Source: JAIRTY01 sp050257395
GTDB taxonomy: Bacteria > Actinomycetota > Actinomycetes > Streptosporangiales > Streptosporangiaceae
DNA: 25,508 nt
Assembly: GCA_050257395.1 (NCBI GenBank)
Contig: JBLMWU010000309.1
Span: 1-25,508, forward strand
Direction: 5' to 3'
Positions 1 through 7,838 of the stretch are shown here, one piece after another (the stretch's first letter is position 1; every line of letters begins with the position of its first letter). A model generated the notes under the pieces. The model did not search any database. It was not told the DNA's origin and saw only the letters and a list, made by a program, of their open reading frames with translations. The translations under genes and the position numbers were made by a program.

Positions 1-1
1 C

Positions 2-1471
2 GCGGCGGCCGCGCGGCGCGCGCCCGCCGCGGTCAAGTCCCAGCTGCGGCGCAAGCTGGCCGCGCAGGTGACCCGGCTCGGCCCCGGCTGGCTCGCCGGC
101 CAGCGGGCCGGGGAGATCACCACCCTGACCACCCGGGGCCTGGACTCGCTGGACGCGTACTTCGCCCGGTTCCTGCCCCAGCTGGTGCTGGCGGTGGTCG
201 TGCCGGCCGCGGTGCTGGCCACCGTGGCCGCCGCGGACTGGATCTCCGCGCTGATCATCGCGCTGACCCTGCCGCTGATCCCGGTGTTCGGGGTGCTGGT
301 GGGCTGGCAGACCAGCGCCCGCACCCAGCGGCAGTGGCTGTTGCTGGCCCGCCTGGGCGGGCATTTCCTGGACGTGACCGAAGGGCTGGCCACGCTCAAG
401 GTGTTCGGCCGGGCCCGGCCGCAGGCCGAGGTGATCAGGCAGGTCACCGGCGCGCACCGGCGGTCGGTCATGGCCACGCTGCGGCTGGCGTTCCTGTCCG
501 CGCTGGTGCTGGAGCTGGCGGCGGCGCTGGCCACCGCGCTGGTCGCGGTGGAGGTAGGGCTGCGGCTGCTGAACGGGGACCTCGGTTATGAGACCGCCCT
601 GCTGGTCCTGGTGCTGACACCCGAGGCGTACCTGCCGCTGCGGGCGGTGGGCGCCCAGTTCCACGCCAGCATGGAAGGGGTCACCGCGGCCGCCCGCGCC
701 TGCGACATCCTGTCCGCGCCGGTCAGCGGTGAGCCCGCGGCCGCCGCGCCCGGGCGGCCGGCCGTCCCCAGCCTGAGGCGGGTGCCGATTGTCCTGAACG
801 AGGTGACCCTGAGCTACCCCGGCCGCGACCGGCCGGCCTTGTCCGGGGTCAGCCTGGCCATCGCGCCCGGCGAGCGGATCGCCGTGACCGGCCCCAGCGG
901 CGCGGGCAAGTCCTCGCTGCTGGCGCTGCTGCTCCGGTTCGCCGAGCCCGGCAGCGGCCGGATCGGGGCAGGCGGCGTTGACATCGCGGACCTCGACCCC
1001 GCCGAGTGGCGGCAGCAGCTGGCCTGGGTGCCGCAGCAGCCGCACCTGTTCGCCGGCACGGCCGCCGGGAACATCGCGCTGGGCTGCCCGGGCGCCAGCC
1101 CCGCGGCCATCGCCCGCGCCGCCCGGCTGGCCGGCGCGGCGGACTTCATCGAAGCCCTCCCGCAGGGCTACGACACCCCGCTGGGGGAACGGGCCGCCCG
1201 CCTGTCCGCGGGCCAGCGCCAGCGGATCGCCCTGGCCCGCGCCTTCCTCCGCGACGCCCCCCTGCTGCTGCTCGACGAGCCCGCCGCCCACCTCGACCCC
1301 GTCACCGCCGCGCAGATCCTGCGCACCGTCGAGACCCTCATGGCAGGCCGCACCGTCCTGCTGGTCACCCACGGCCAGGCCTGGACCGGCCACGCCACCC
1401 GCACCATCTCTCTTGATCAAGGCCAGCTCGTCTCCGCGCGAGCCCTCCGCCCTGTTGCGGTGACCCCATGA
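2..1471 (+). CDS. cydD: CydD, ABC transporter for cytochrome bd assembly (5'-truncated)
   Basis: This is the transmembrane-plus-ATPase half-transporter CydD, which pairs with CydC in the inner membrane. The family is required for cytochrome bd oxidase assembly; cysteine/glutathione export and heme handling have both been proposed as the transported activity. The reading frame is open from base 2 and already encodes family-like sequence (VKSQLRRKLAAQVTRLGPGW), so the true start lies before the window; the GTG at 68 is internal. Membrane helices occupy roughly bases 150-650. The nucleotide-binding domain has a Walker A GPSGAGKSS (about 889-915), a Q-loop region near WVPQQPHLF, the signature LSAGQRQR (about 1203-1226) and Walker B LLLLDEP (about 1261-1281). 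The stop overlaps the cydC ATG as ATGA, so the two are translationally coupled. The cydD versus cydC naming rests on order and on the motif LPQLVLAVVVPA, typical of CydD. cydAB probably lies just upstream, outside the window. Confidence 0.95.
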   Translation, partial: AAAARRAPAAVKSQLRRKLAAQVTRLGPGWLAGQRAGEITTLTTRGLDSLDAYFARFLPQLVLAVVVPAAVLATVAAADWISALIIALTLPLIPVFGVLVGWQTSARTQRQWLLLARLGGHFLDVTEGLATLKVFGRARPQAEVIRQVTGAHRRSVMATLRLAFLSALVLELAAALATALVAVEVGLRLLNGDLGYETALLVLVLTPEAYLPLRAVGAQFHASMEGVTAAARACDILSAPVSGEPAAAAPGRPAVPSLRRVPIVLNEVTLSYPGRDRPALSGVSLAIAPGERIAVTGPSGAGKSSLLALLLRFAEPGSGRIGAGGVDIADLDPAEWRQQLAWVPQQPHLFAGTAAGNIALGCPGASPAAIARAARLAGAADFIEALPQGYDTPLGERAARLSAGQRQRIALARAFLRDAPLLLLDEPAAHLDPVTAAQILRTVETLMAGRTVLLVTHGQAWTGHATRTISLDQGQLVSARALRPVAVTP

Positions 1472-3297
1472 CCGGCGAGCCAGCCCGGGTGCGGGCGGCG
1501 GAGCCCGGCGAGTATAAAGAGCGAGCGCAGCGAGCGGAGCGGAGGATCCGCCGCCCGCACCCGGGCCCACTGACACGGATGATCTGGCTGGCCCGGCCGC
1601 TGCGCGGCCGGCTCGCGCTGGCGGTGCTGGCCGGCGCCGCCGCCACCGCCTCCGGCGTCGCGCTGCTGGCCGTGTCCGGCTTCCTGCTGGCCCGCGCCTC
1701 CCTGCACCCGAACATCGTCGCCATCACCGCCGCCGTGGTCGCGGTGCGGGCGCTGTCCATCAGCCGGTCGGCGTTCCGCTACGCCGAGCGGCTGGCCTCC
1801 CACGACGTGGCGTTCCGGGTGCTCGCCGACGTCCGGGTGCGGGTCTACCGGCGGCTGGAACGGCTCGCCCCCGCCGGCCTGCGCGCCTTCCGGCCCGGCG
1901 ACCTGCTGGCCCGGCTGATCAGCGACGTGGACGCCACCCAGGACCTGTTCATCCGCGGCATCAGCCCGCCGCTGACCGCGCTGGTGGCCGGGGCGGGCGC
2001 GGCGGCCGTGTGCGCGCTGGTGCTGGGGCCGGCCGGGCTGGCGCTGGCCGCCGGGCTGGTCATCGCGGGCGCGGCCGTGCCGTGGCTGGCCGCCCGGCGG
2101 GCCGCGGAGGCCGGCCGCCGGGCCGCACCGGCCCGCGGCGAGCTGAGCACCCGGGTCAGCGACCTGCTGGCGGGCGCGGCCGACCTGCACGCCTTCGGCG
2201 CCGAGGACGCCGCGCTGGCCGCCGTCACCGCCGCGGACCGGGACCTGACCCGGCTGGCCCGCACGGCTGCGGCGGGCGCCGGGCTCGGCGCCGGCCTGTC
2301 CACCCTCGCCGCCGGGCTGACCCTGTGGGGGGTGCTGGCGCTCGGGGTGGCCGCCACCGGGTCCGGTGCCATCGGCCGGGTGTCGCTGGCCGTCATCGCC
2401 ATGATCGCGCTGGCCGCGTTCGAGGCCGTCAGCCCGCTGCCGGCCGCCGCCATCCAGCTCGGGCAGGCGCGCGCCAGCGCGGCCCGGGTCACCGCGGTGC
2501 TGGACACCCCCGACCCGGTCAGCGACCCGGCCGAGCCGCTGCCGCTGCCGGCCGGGCCGCTGCGGGTGGCGCTGCGCGGCGCCCGGGTCCGCTACGAGCC
2601 GGACGGCCCGCTCGCCATCGACGGGGTGGACCTGGACCTGGCCGCCGGGCGGCGGGTCGCCCTGGTCGGCCCCAGCGGGGCCGGCAAGTCCACGGTGGCC
2701 TCGGTGCTGCTGCGGTTCTGCGACCTGGCGGGCGGCAGCGCCACCCTCGGCGGCGCGGACCTGGCCCGCTACCGGGCCGACGACGTGCGCACCCTGATCG
2801 GCGGCTGCGTCCAGGACCCGCACCTGTTCGACACCACCATCCGGGAGAACATCCGGCTGGCCCGGCCCGGCGCGGAGCAGGCCGACCTCGACGACGTGGC
2901 GGCCCGGGCCCGGCTGGCGGCCTGGATCGGGTCGCTGCCGCAGGGCTGGGACACCCCGGTGGGCGCGCACGGCGCGGCCGTCTCCGGCGGGGAACGCCAG
3001 CGGATCGCGCTGGCCCGGGCGCTGCTGGCCGACCCGGCCCTGCTGATCCTCGACGAGCCCACCGCGCACCTGGACCCGGAGACCCGGGCCGGCCTCACCG
3101 CTGACCTGCTGGCGGCCACCCGGGGCCGGGCCACCCTGCTCATCACGCACGACCTGGCCGGGCTGGACCAGGTCGACGAGATCGTGGTGCTGGACGGGGG
3201 CAGGGTGGCCGGCCGCGGCACCCACGCCACGCTGCTGCGCGACTGCCCGCTGTACGGGCAACTGTGGGAGGCCGGCCAGCTCACCCGGGCGGCCTGA
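1468..3297 (+). CDS. cydC: CydC, ABC transporter for cytochrome bd assembly
   Basis: This is the second half-transporter of the CydDC heterodimer. The membrane domain runs from about residue 38 to 330 (start MIWLARPLRGRL, then SGFLLARASLHPN and AERLASHDVAFRVLADVRV, characteristic of CydC). The ATPase domain has Walker A GPSGAGKST (residues 401-409), signature VSGGERQR (from 505) and Walker B LLILDEPTAHLD. The length, 609 residues, is slightly above usual. The excess is an odd Arg/Glu-rich N-terminus (residues 1-37) encoded by an 84-bp palindromic repeat at 1483-1566. The annotated ATG at 1468 overlaps the cydD stop but has no clear Shine-Dalgarno. An in-frame ATG at 1579 (residue 38) begins exactly where family-like sequence begins and may be the real or ancestral start. 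The function is certain; the start is not. Confidence 0.93.
   Translation: MTGEPARVRAAEPGEYKERAQRAERRIRRPHPGPLTRMIWLARPLRGRLALAVLAGAAATASGVALLAVSGFLLARASLHPNIVAITAAVVAVRALSISRSAFRYAERLASHDVAFRVLADVRVRVYRRLERLAPAGLRAFRPGDLLARLISDVDATQDLFIRGISPPLTALVAGAGAAAVCALVLGPAGLALAAGLVIAGAAVPWLAARRAAEAGRRAAPARGELSTRVSDLLAGAADLHAFGAEDAALAAVTAADRDLTRLARTAAAGAGLGAGLSTLAAGLTLWGVLALGVAATGSGAIGRVSLAVIAMIALAAFEAVSPLPAAAIQLGQARASAARVTAVLDTPDPVSDPAEPLPLPAGPLRVALRGARVRYEPDGPLAIDGVDLDLAAGRRVALVGPSGAGKSTVASVLLRFCDLAGGSATLGGADLARYRADDVRTLIGGCVQDPHLFDTTIRENIRLARPGAEQADLDDVAARARLAAWIGSLPQGWDTPVGAHGAAVSGGERQRIALARALLADPALLILDEPTAHLDPETRAGLTADLLAATRGRATLLITHDLAGLDQVDEIVVLDGGRVAGRGTHATLLRDCPLYGQLWEAGQLTRAA
1483..1566. repeat. 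84-bp palindromic element in the 5' end of cydC
   Basis: The arms 1483-1502 and 1547-1566 are a perfect 20-bp inverted repeat (GCCCGGGTGCGGGCGGCGGA and its complement) separated by 44 bp. The centre holds an A/T-containing word, GAGTATAAAGAGCG, followed by the purine-rich GCGCAGCGAGCGGAGCGGAGGA. The element is flanked by CCA on both sides (1480-1482 and 1567-1569), which could be a 3-bp target duplication or chance. Its length is a multiple of three, so it leaves the cydC frame open and would add 28 residues to the protein. It looks like a REP/MITE-like insertion, or else a hairpin in the cydD-cydC junction if translation starts at 1579. Confidence 0.8.
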
Positions 3298-3360
3298 CCG
3301 GGCCGGGGGATCAGTTGCGCAGCCGCCTGTCACCCGGCAGAAGAGGCCTCCGTGCAGGAC

Positions 3361-3366
3361 TAAACT
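3361..3366 (+). promoter_or_regulatory. Putative -10 element (TAAACT) for a leaderless valS transcript
   Basis: TAAACT fits the actinobacterial -10 pattern TANNNT and ends 9 bp before the valS GTG at 3375. Transcription would therefore begin at or within a few bases of the start codon, giving a leaderless or nearly leaderless mRNA. There is no Shine-Dalgarno sequence just upstream of the GTG, which agrees with this. I see no good -35 hexamer. This is an inference from spacing and motif only. Confidence 0.45.
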
Positions 3367-3374
3367 GCCTTGAC

Positions 3375-6020
3375 GTGACCGGAGACAACCGCACAGAGCT
3401 TCCGCCCCAGTACGTGCCCGGCGAGGTGGAAGGGCGACGGTACGAGCACTGGGTAGACAGCGGGCTGTTCTCCGCGGACGCCGGGGCGGACGGGCCCGCG
3501 TACTCGATCGTGATCCCGCCGCCCAACGTGACCGGTGTCCTGCACATCGGCCACGCGCTGGACCACACCCTGCAGGACGCGCTGGTGCGGCGGCGCCGGA
3601 TGCAGGGCTTCGTGACCCTGTGGCTGCCGGGCATGGACCACGCGGGCATCGCCACCCAGAACGTGGTCGAGCGGGAGCTCGCCGCCCGCGGCCAGTCCCG
3701 GCACGACCTGGGCCGGGAGGCGTTCGTCGAGCGGGTCTGGCAGTGGAAGGCCGAGTCCGGCGGCAAGATCCTCGGCCAGATGCGCCGCCTCGGCGACGGC
3801 GTGGACTGGTCGCGTGAGCGGTTCACCATGGACGAGGGCCTGTCCCGCGCGGTGCAGACCATCTTCAAGCACCTGTACGACGACGGGCTGATCTACCGGG
3901 CCGAGCGGATCATCAACTGGTGCCCGCGCTGCCTGACCGCCCTGTCCGACATCGAGGTGCAGCACGCCGACGAGGACGGCGAGCTGGTCTCCATCCGCTA
4001 CGGGGAGGGCGACGAGTCCATCGTGGTCGCCACCACCCGGGCCGAGACCATGCTGGGCGACACCGCGGTCGCGGTGCACCCCGACGACCAGCGCTACGCG
4101 CACCTGGTGGGCAGGGAGATCGAGCTGCCGCTGTCCGGCCGCCGCATCCCGGTGGTGGCCGACCCGCACGTGGACCCGGAGTTCGGCACCGGCGCGGTCA
4201 AGGTGACCCCCGCGCACGACCCGGACGACTTCGAGATCGGCCGCCGGCACGGCCTCGGCAACCTGACGATCATGGACGAGCGGGGGATCATCACCGCGCC
4301 CGGCCCGTTCGAGGGCCTCGACCGGTTCGAGGCCCGGCCGGCGGTGGTCGCCGCCCTGCGCCAGCAGGGCCGGATCGTCGCCGAGGTCCGCCCCTACCTG
4401 CACGCGGTCGGGCACTGCAGCCGGTGCGGCACGGTGGTCGAGCCGCGGCTGTCGCTGCAGTGGTTCGTCAAGGTGGAGCCGCTCGCCAAGGCCGCCGGGG
4501 ACGCGGTGCGGGACGGCCGGGTGCGGATCCACCCCGCCGAGATGGCCGGCCGCTACTTCGACTGGGTCGACGACATGCACGACTGGTGCATCAGCCGCCA
4601 GCTGTGGTGGGGGCACCGGATCCCGGTCTGGTACGGGCCCGGCGGCGAGGTCCGCTGCCTGGGCCCGGGGGAGGAAGCCCCGGCCGGGGAAGGCTGGCGG
4701 CAGGACCCGGACGTGCTGGACACCTGGTTCTCCTCGGCGCTGTGGCCGTTCTCCACCCTCGGCTGGCCGGACGACACCGCGGACCTGCGCCGCTTCTACC
4801 CGACCAGCGTGCTGGTGACCGGCTACGACATCCTGTTCTTCTGGGTCGCCCGGATGATGATGTTCGGCCTGTACGCGATGCGGGACAAGGACCCGGCCGA
4901 CGCGGTGCCGTTCCGCCACGTCGCCCTGCACGGCCTGGTCCGCGACCAGTTCGGCCGCAAGATGTCCAAGTCCCGCGGCAACACGGTGGACCCGCTCGAC
5001 TGGATCGACCGGTTCGGCGCCGACGCCACCCGCTTCACCCTGGCCCGCGGCGCCAGCCCCGGCGGCGACGTCCCGGTCAGCGAGGAGTGGGTGACCGGGT
5101 CCCGCAACTTCTGCAACAAGCTCTGGAACGCCACCCGGTTCGCGCTGCTGAACGGGGCCCGGGTGCCGGCCGCCCGGCCCGCGGGTGACGGGCTGTCCAC
5201 CGCGGACCGGTGGATCCTGTCCCGGCTGGCGGCGGTCATCGCCGAGGCGGACGACCTGTTCGACCGGTTCGAGTTCGCCAAGCTGTGCGAGACCCTCTAC
5301 CACTTCGCCTGGGACGAGGTCTGCGACTGGTACCTGGAGCTGGCCAAGACCCAGCTGGCCGGGCCGGCGGCGGAGACCACCCGGGAGGTGCTCGGCTGGG
5401 TGCTGGACGCCCTGCTGCGGCTGCTGCATCCGGTCATCCCGTTCGTCACCGACGAGCTGTGGACCGCCCTCACCGGCGGGGACTCCGTGCTGGCCGGCTC
5501 CTGGCCGGGCCAGCCCGCGGCCGGCGCCGCGGCCGCCATCGGCGCCGCCGACAGCGCGGCCGAGGCCGAGATCGGCTCGCTCATGCGGCTGGTGACCGAG
5601 GTCCGCAGGTTCCGGTCCGACCAGGGACTGCGCCCCGGCCAGCCCGTGCCCGCCCTGCTGGCGGGCATCGGGTCCACCCCGCTGGCCGCGCACGAGCCGG
5701 CCATCCGCGCGCTGCTGCGGCTCACCGAGCCGGAGGACGGGTTCAGCGTGACCGCGTCGCTGCAGGCCGAAGGGGTCATGGTGGAGCTGGGCGCGGCCGC
5801 GGTGGACGTGGCCGCCGAGCGGCGCCGGCTGGAAAAGGACCTCGCCGCCGCGCAGAAGGAAGCCGAGCAGACCGAGCGCAAGCTCAGTAACGACTCCTTC
5901 CTGGCCAAGGCGCCGGCAGACGTCGTGGACAAGACCCGCCAGCGGCTGGCGGCCGCCCGCGCGGACATCGCCCGCATCTCCGGGCGGCTGGCGGGGCTCG
6001 CCGGGCAGGCGGACGCTTGA
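3375..6020 (+). CDS. valS: Valine-tRNA ligase (ValRS)
   Basis: This is a class I aminoacyl-tRNA synthetase that charges tRNA-Val in the cytoplasm. With the GTG at 3375 the protein has 881 residues, normal for bacterial ValRS, and begins VTGDNRTELPPQYVPGEVEG. The frame stays open back to 3264, but that upstream part is unlike the family. The catalytic HIGH motif is at 57-60 (PNVTGVLHIGH) and KMSKS at 529-533. The editing (CP1) domain is visible through ATTRAETMLGDTAVAVHPDD and GTGAVKVTPAHDPDDFEIG. Cysteine pairs in WCPRC and HCSRCG suggest metal sites. The anticodon-binding domain follows, and the protein ends in the Val-specific coiled coil (AERRRLEKDLAAAQKEAEQ onward). It begins 77 bp after cydC, and its stop overlaps the folC start (TTGA). 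Identity is secure; the start is well supported but not proven. Confidence 0.96.
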   Translation: MTGDNRTELPPQYVPGEVEGRRYEHWVDSGLFSADAGADGPAYSIVIPPPNVTGVLHIGHALDHTLQDALVRRRRMQGFVTLWLPGMDHAGIATQNVVERELAARGQSRHDLGREAFVERVWQWKAESGGKILGQMRRLGDGVDWSRERFTMDEGLSRAVQTIFKHLYDDGLIYRAERIINWCPRCLTALSDIEVQHADEDGELVSIRYGEGDESIVVATTRAETMLGDTAVAVHPDDQRYAHLVGREIELPLSGRRIPVVADPHVDPEFGTGAVKVTPAHDPDDFEIGRRHGLGNLTIMDERGIITAPGPFEGLDRFEARPAVVAALRQQGRIVAEVRPYLHAVGHCSRCGTVVEPRLSLQWFVKVEPLAKAAGDAVRDGRVRIHPAEMAGRYFDWVDDMHDWCISRQLWWGHRIPVWYGPGGEVRCLGPGEEAPAGEGWRQDPDVLDTWFSSALWPFSTLGWPDDTADLRRFYPTSVLVTGYDILFFWVARMMMFGLYAMRDKDPADAVPFRHVALHGLVRDQFGRKMSKSRGNTVDPLDWIDRFGADATRFTLARGASPGGDVPVSEEWVTGSRNFCNKLWNATRFALLNGARVPAARPAGDGLSTADRWILSRLAAVIAEADDLFDRFEFAKLCETLYHFAWDEVCDWYLELAKTQLAGPAAETTREVLGWVLDALLRLLHPVIPFVTDELWTALTGGDSVLAGSWPGQPAAGAAAAIGAADSAAEAEIGSLMRLVTEVRRFRSDQGLRPGQPVPALLAGIGSTPLAAHEPAIRALLRLTEPEDGFSVTASLQAEGVMVELGAAAVDVAAERRRLEKDLAAAQKEAEQTERKLSNDSFLAKAPADVVDKTRQRLAAARADIARISGRLAGLAGQADA

Positions 6021-7474
6021 CGGGCGCCAGCGAGTTCCCGGACGCCGGCGGGCAGCCGGCGGCAGGCGGCCAGCTGCCGGGCGACCTCACCCCGGAGCAG
6101 CGGCTGCGCGAGGCCGAGCGGGAGATCCTGGCCCGCCGGCCCGAGCACCTGATCGAGCCGACCCTGGACCGGATCACCGACCTGCTGGGCCTGCTCGGCG
6201 ACCCGCAGCGCTCCTACCCGGTGATCCACGTCACCGGCACCAACGGCAAGACCTCCACCGCCCGCATGATCGAGTCGCTGCTGCGCGCCCGCGGGCTGCG
6301 CACCGGGCTGTTCACCAGCCCGCACCTGGCCTCCTTCCGGGAGCGGATCGCCATCGACGGCGAGCCGGTGTCAGCCGAGCGGTTCGCCGGCACCTACGAC
6401 GACGTCGCGCCCTATGTGGCGATGGTGGACGGCCGCCAGCCGGTGCCGCTGTCCTTCTTCGAGGTGCTCACCGCGATGGCGTTCGCCGCCTTCGCGGACG
6501 CGCCGGTGGACGTCGCCGTGGTCGAGGTGGGGCTGGGCGGCACCTGGGACAGCACCAACGTCGCCGACGGCGCGGTGGCGGTGATCACCCCGGTCGCGGT
6601 CGACCACACGAAGTACCTGGGCGACACCATCGAGGAGATCGCCGGGGAGAAGGCCGGCATCATCAAGCCCGGTGCGGTCGCGGTGCTGGCGCAGCAGCAG
6701 CTCGCAGCCGCGCAGGTGCTGATGCGGCGGGCCGCCGACGTGGGCGCCACCGTGGCCCGCGAGGGCCTGGAGTTCGGGGTGGTCGGCCGGGAGCTGGCGG
6801 TCGGCGGCCAGCTGCTGTCCCTGCGCGGGCTGCGGGCCCAGTATGACGACGTGCTGTTGCCGCTGTTCGGCCCGTACCAGGCCGGGAACGCGGCCTGCGC
6901 GCTGGCCGCGGTGGAGGCGTTCGGCAGCGGGGAGCAGCCGCTGGGCGCGGACCTGGTGCGGGAGGGGTTCGCCCAGGTCACCTCGCCGGGACGGCTGGAA
7001 GTGGTGCGCCGCAGCCCGGTGGTGATCGTGGACTCCGCGCACAACCCGGCCGGCATGGCCGCCAGCGTGGCCGGGCTGACCGAGGCGTTCAGCTTCAGGG
7101 AGCTGATCGCGGTGCTGGCGGTCAGCGAGGACAAGGACGTGCCCGCCATCCTCGGGGAGCTGGAGCCGGTGGTGTCCGAGCTGGTGGTCACCCGCAACTC
7201 CTCCGACCGGTCCATGGACGCGGCCAAGCTGGCCGAGCTGGCCGGCCCGGTGTTCGGGCCGGAGCGGGTGCGGCTGGCCCCCCGGCTCGACGGCGCGATC
7301 GAGATCGCGGTCGGCCTGGCCGACGAGGCCTCCGCGGACCGGCCGGGCGACGCGGTGGTGCTGGTCACCGGCTCCGTCGTGACGGCTGGGGATGCCCGGG
7401 TCCTGCTGGGCGTTCCGGGCCCGGGCCGCGCCGGGACGCCCGCCCCGGACGACGGCGGGAACGGGCAGGCCTGA
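6017..7474 (+). CDS. folC: Bifunctional folylpolyglutamate/dihydrofolate synthase
   Basis: FolC is a Mur-ligase-family enzyme that adds glutamate to dihydropteroate (giving dihydrofolate) and to tetrahydrofolates, using ATP in the cytosol. The P-loop is GTNGKT at residues 74-79, followed by the family sequences LFTSPHLASFRERI, VEVGLGGTWDSTN and VDHTKYLGDTIEEIAGEKAGIIKPG. The C-terminal domain has VVIVDSAHNPAGM and LAVSEDKD. The length of 485 residues is normal for actinobacteria, which carry an extra N-terminal stretch. The start used is a TTG at 6017 that overlaps the valS stop; no other good start lies before the conserved core. The stop overlaps the next ATG as TGATG. The valS-folC pairing is common in many bacteria. 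Confidence 0.95.
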   Translation: MTGASEFPDAGGQPAAGGQLPGDLTPEQRLREAEREILARRPEHLIEPTLDRITDLLGLLGDPQRSYPVIHVTGTNGKTSTARMIESLLRARGLRTGLFTSPHLASFRERIAIDGEPVSAERFAGTYDDVAPYVAMVDGRQPVPLSFFEVLTAMAFAAFADAPVDVAVVEVGLGGTWDSTNVADGAVAVITPVAVDHTKYLGDTIEEIAGEKAGIIKPGAVAVLAQQQLAAAQVLMRRAADVGATVAREGLEFGVVGRELAVGGQLLSLRGLRAQYDDVLLPLFGPYQAGNAACALAAVEAFGSGEQPLGADLVREGFAQVTSPGRLEVVRRSPVVIVDSAHNPAGMAASVAGLTEAFSFRELIAVLAVSEDKDVPAILGELEPVVSELVVTRNSSDRSMDAAKLAELAGPVFGPERVRLAPRLDGAIEIAVGLADEASADRPGDAVVLVTGSVVTAGDARVLLGVPGPGRAGTPAPDDGGNGQA

Positions 7475-7794
7475 TGCGGCGGCTGCTGGCGAGCGTGCTG
7501 GTCTTCGAGGCGATCGTGATCGGCCTGGCGATCCCGGTCGCGATCACCATCGCCCACACCCCGCCGGGCACGGCCGGGATCGCCGGCGGTGTGCTCGCGG
7601 TCGCGGCGGTGGCGCTGGCGGGCGTGGCCGGCCGGCCCGGGGCCCGGTGGGCGCTGGTGGCCGGCACCGTGCTGCAGGCGCTGCTGATCGCGGCGGGCGC
7701 GGTGGTACCGGTGATGTACGCGCTGGGTGCCATCTTCGCCGGGCTCTGGCTGACCGCGATCTGGCTGGGCCGCCGGTACGAGGGCATGCCCTAG
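7474..7794 (+). CDS. DUF4233 family small membrane protein
   Basis: This is a 106-residue integral membrane protein of unknown function. Three to four hydrophobic segments are visible: about residues 4-27, 35-53, 62-81 and 83-98. It ends with GLWLTAIWLGRRYEGMP; a final Y-E-containing tail after the last helix is typical of DUF4233, a family found almost always just after folC in actinobacteria. The ATG overlaps the folC stop (TGATG), so it is translationally coupled to folC. No catalytic residues are apparent. The assignment rests on size, hydrophobic pattern and position; the function is unknown. Confidence 0.85.
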   Translation: MRRLLASVLVFEAIVIGLAIPVAITIAHTPPGTAGIAGGVLAVAAVALAGVAGRPGARWALVAGTVLQALLIAAGAVVPVMYALGAIFAGLWLTAIWLGRRYEGMP

Positions 7795-7838
7795 GGCCCC
7801 CTGGCCTAAGGCTGCAGGGCCCCCTGGCCTAAGGCTGC
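7793..7838. repeat. Perfect 23-bp tandem duplication between convergent genes
   Basis: AGGGCCCCCTGGCCTAAGGC plus TGC occurs twice head to tail, at 7793-7815 and 7816-7838, with no mismatch. It spans the end of the DUF4233 gene (stop 7792-7794) and the end of the minus-strand kinase gene (its stop codon is in the second copy at 7829-7831). The same complementary stop triplet also occurs in copy 1. The unit is GC-rich with partial dyad symmetry (GGGCCCCC, GGCC), but I do not see a convincing bidirectional terminator hairpin. Confidence 0.9.

Noticed and set aside
1417..3333. 638-residue open frame on the minus strand opposite cydC
   Set aside because: It mirrors cydC codons in very GC-rich DNA, is Gly/Arg/Pro/Gln low-complexity and has no recognisable domain; cydC on the plus strand has full ABC motifs.
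3360..5693. 777-residue minus-strand open frame opposite valS
   Set aside because: Composition is that of an antisense shadow and no family motif is seen; ValRS with HIGH and KMSKS occupies the other strand.
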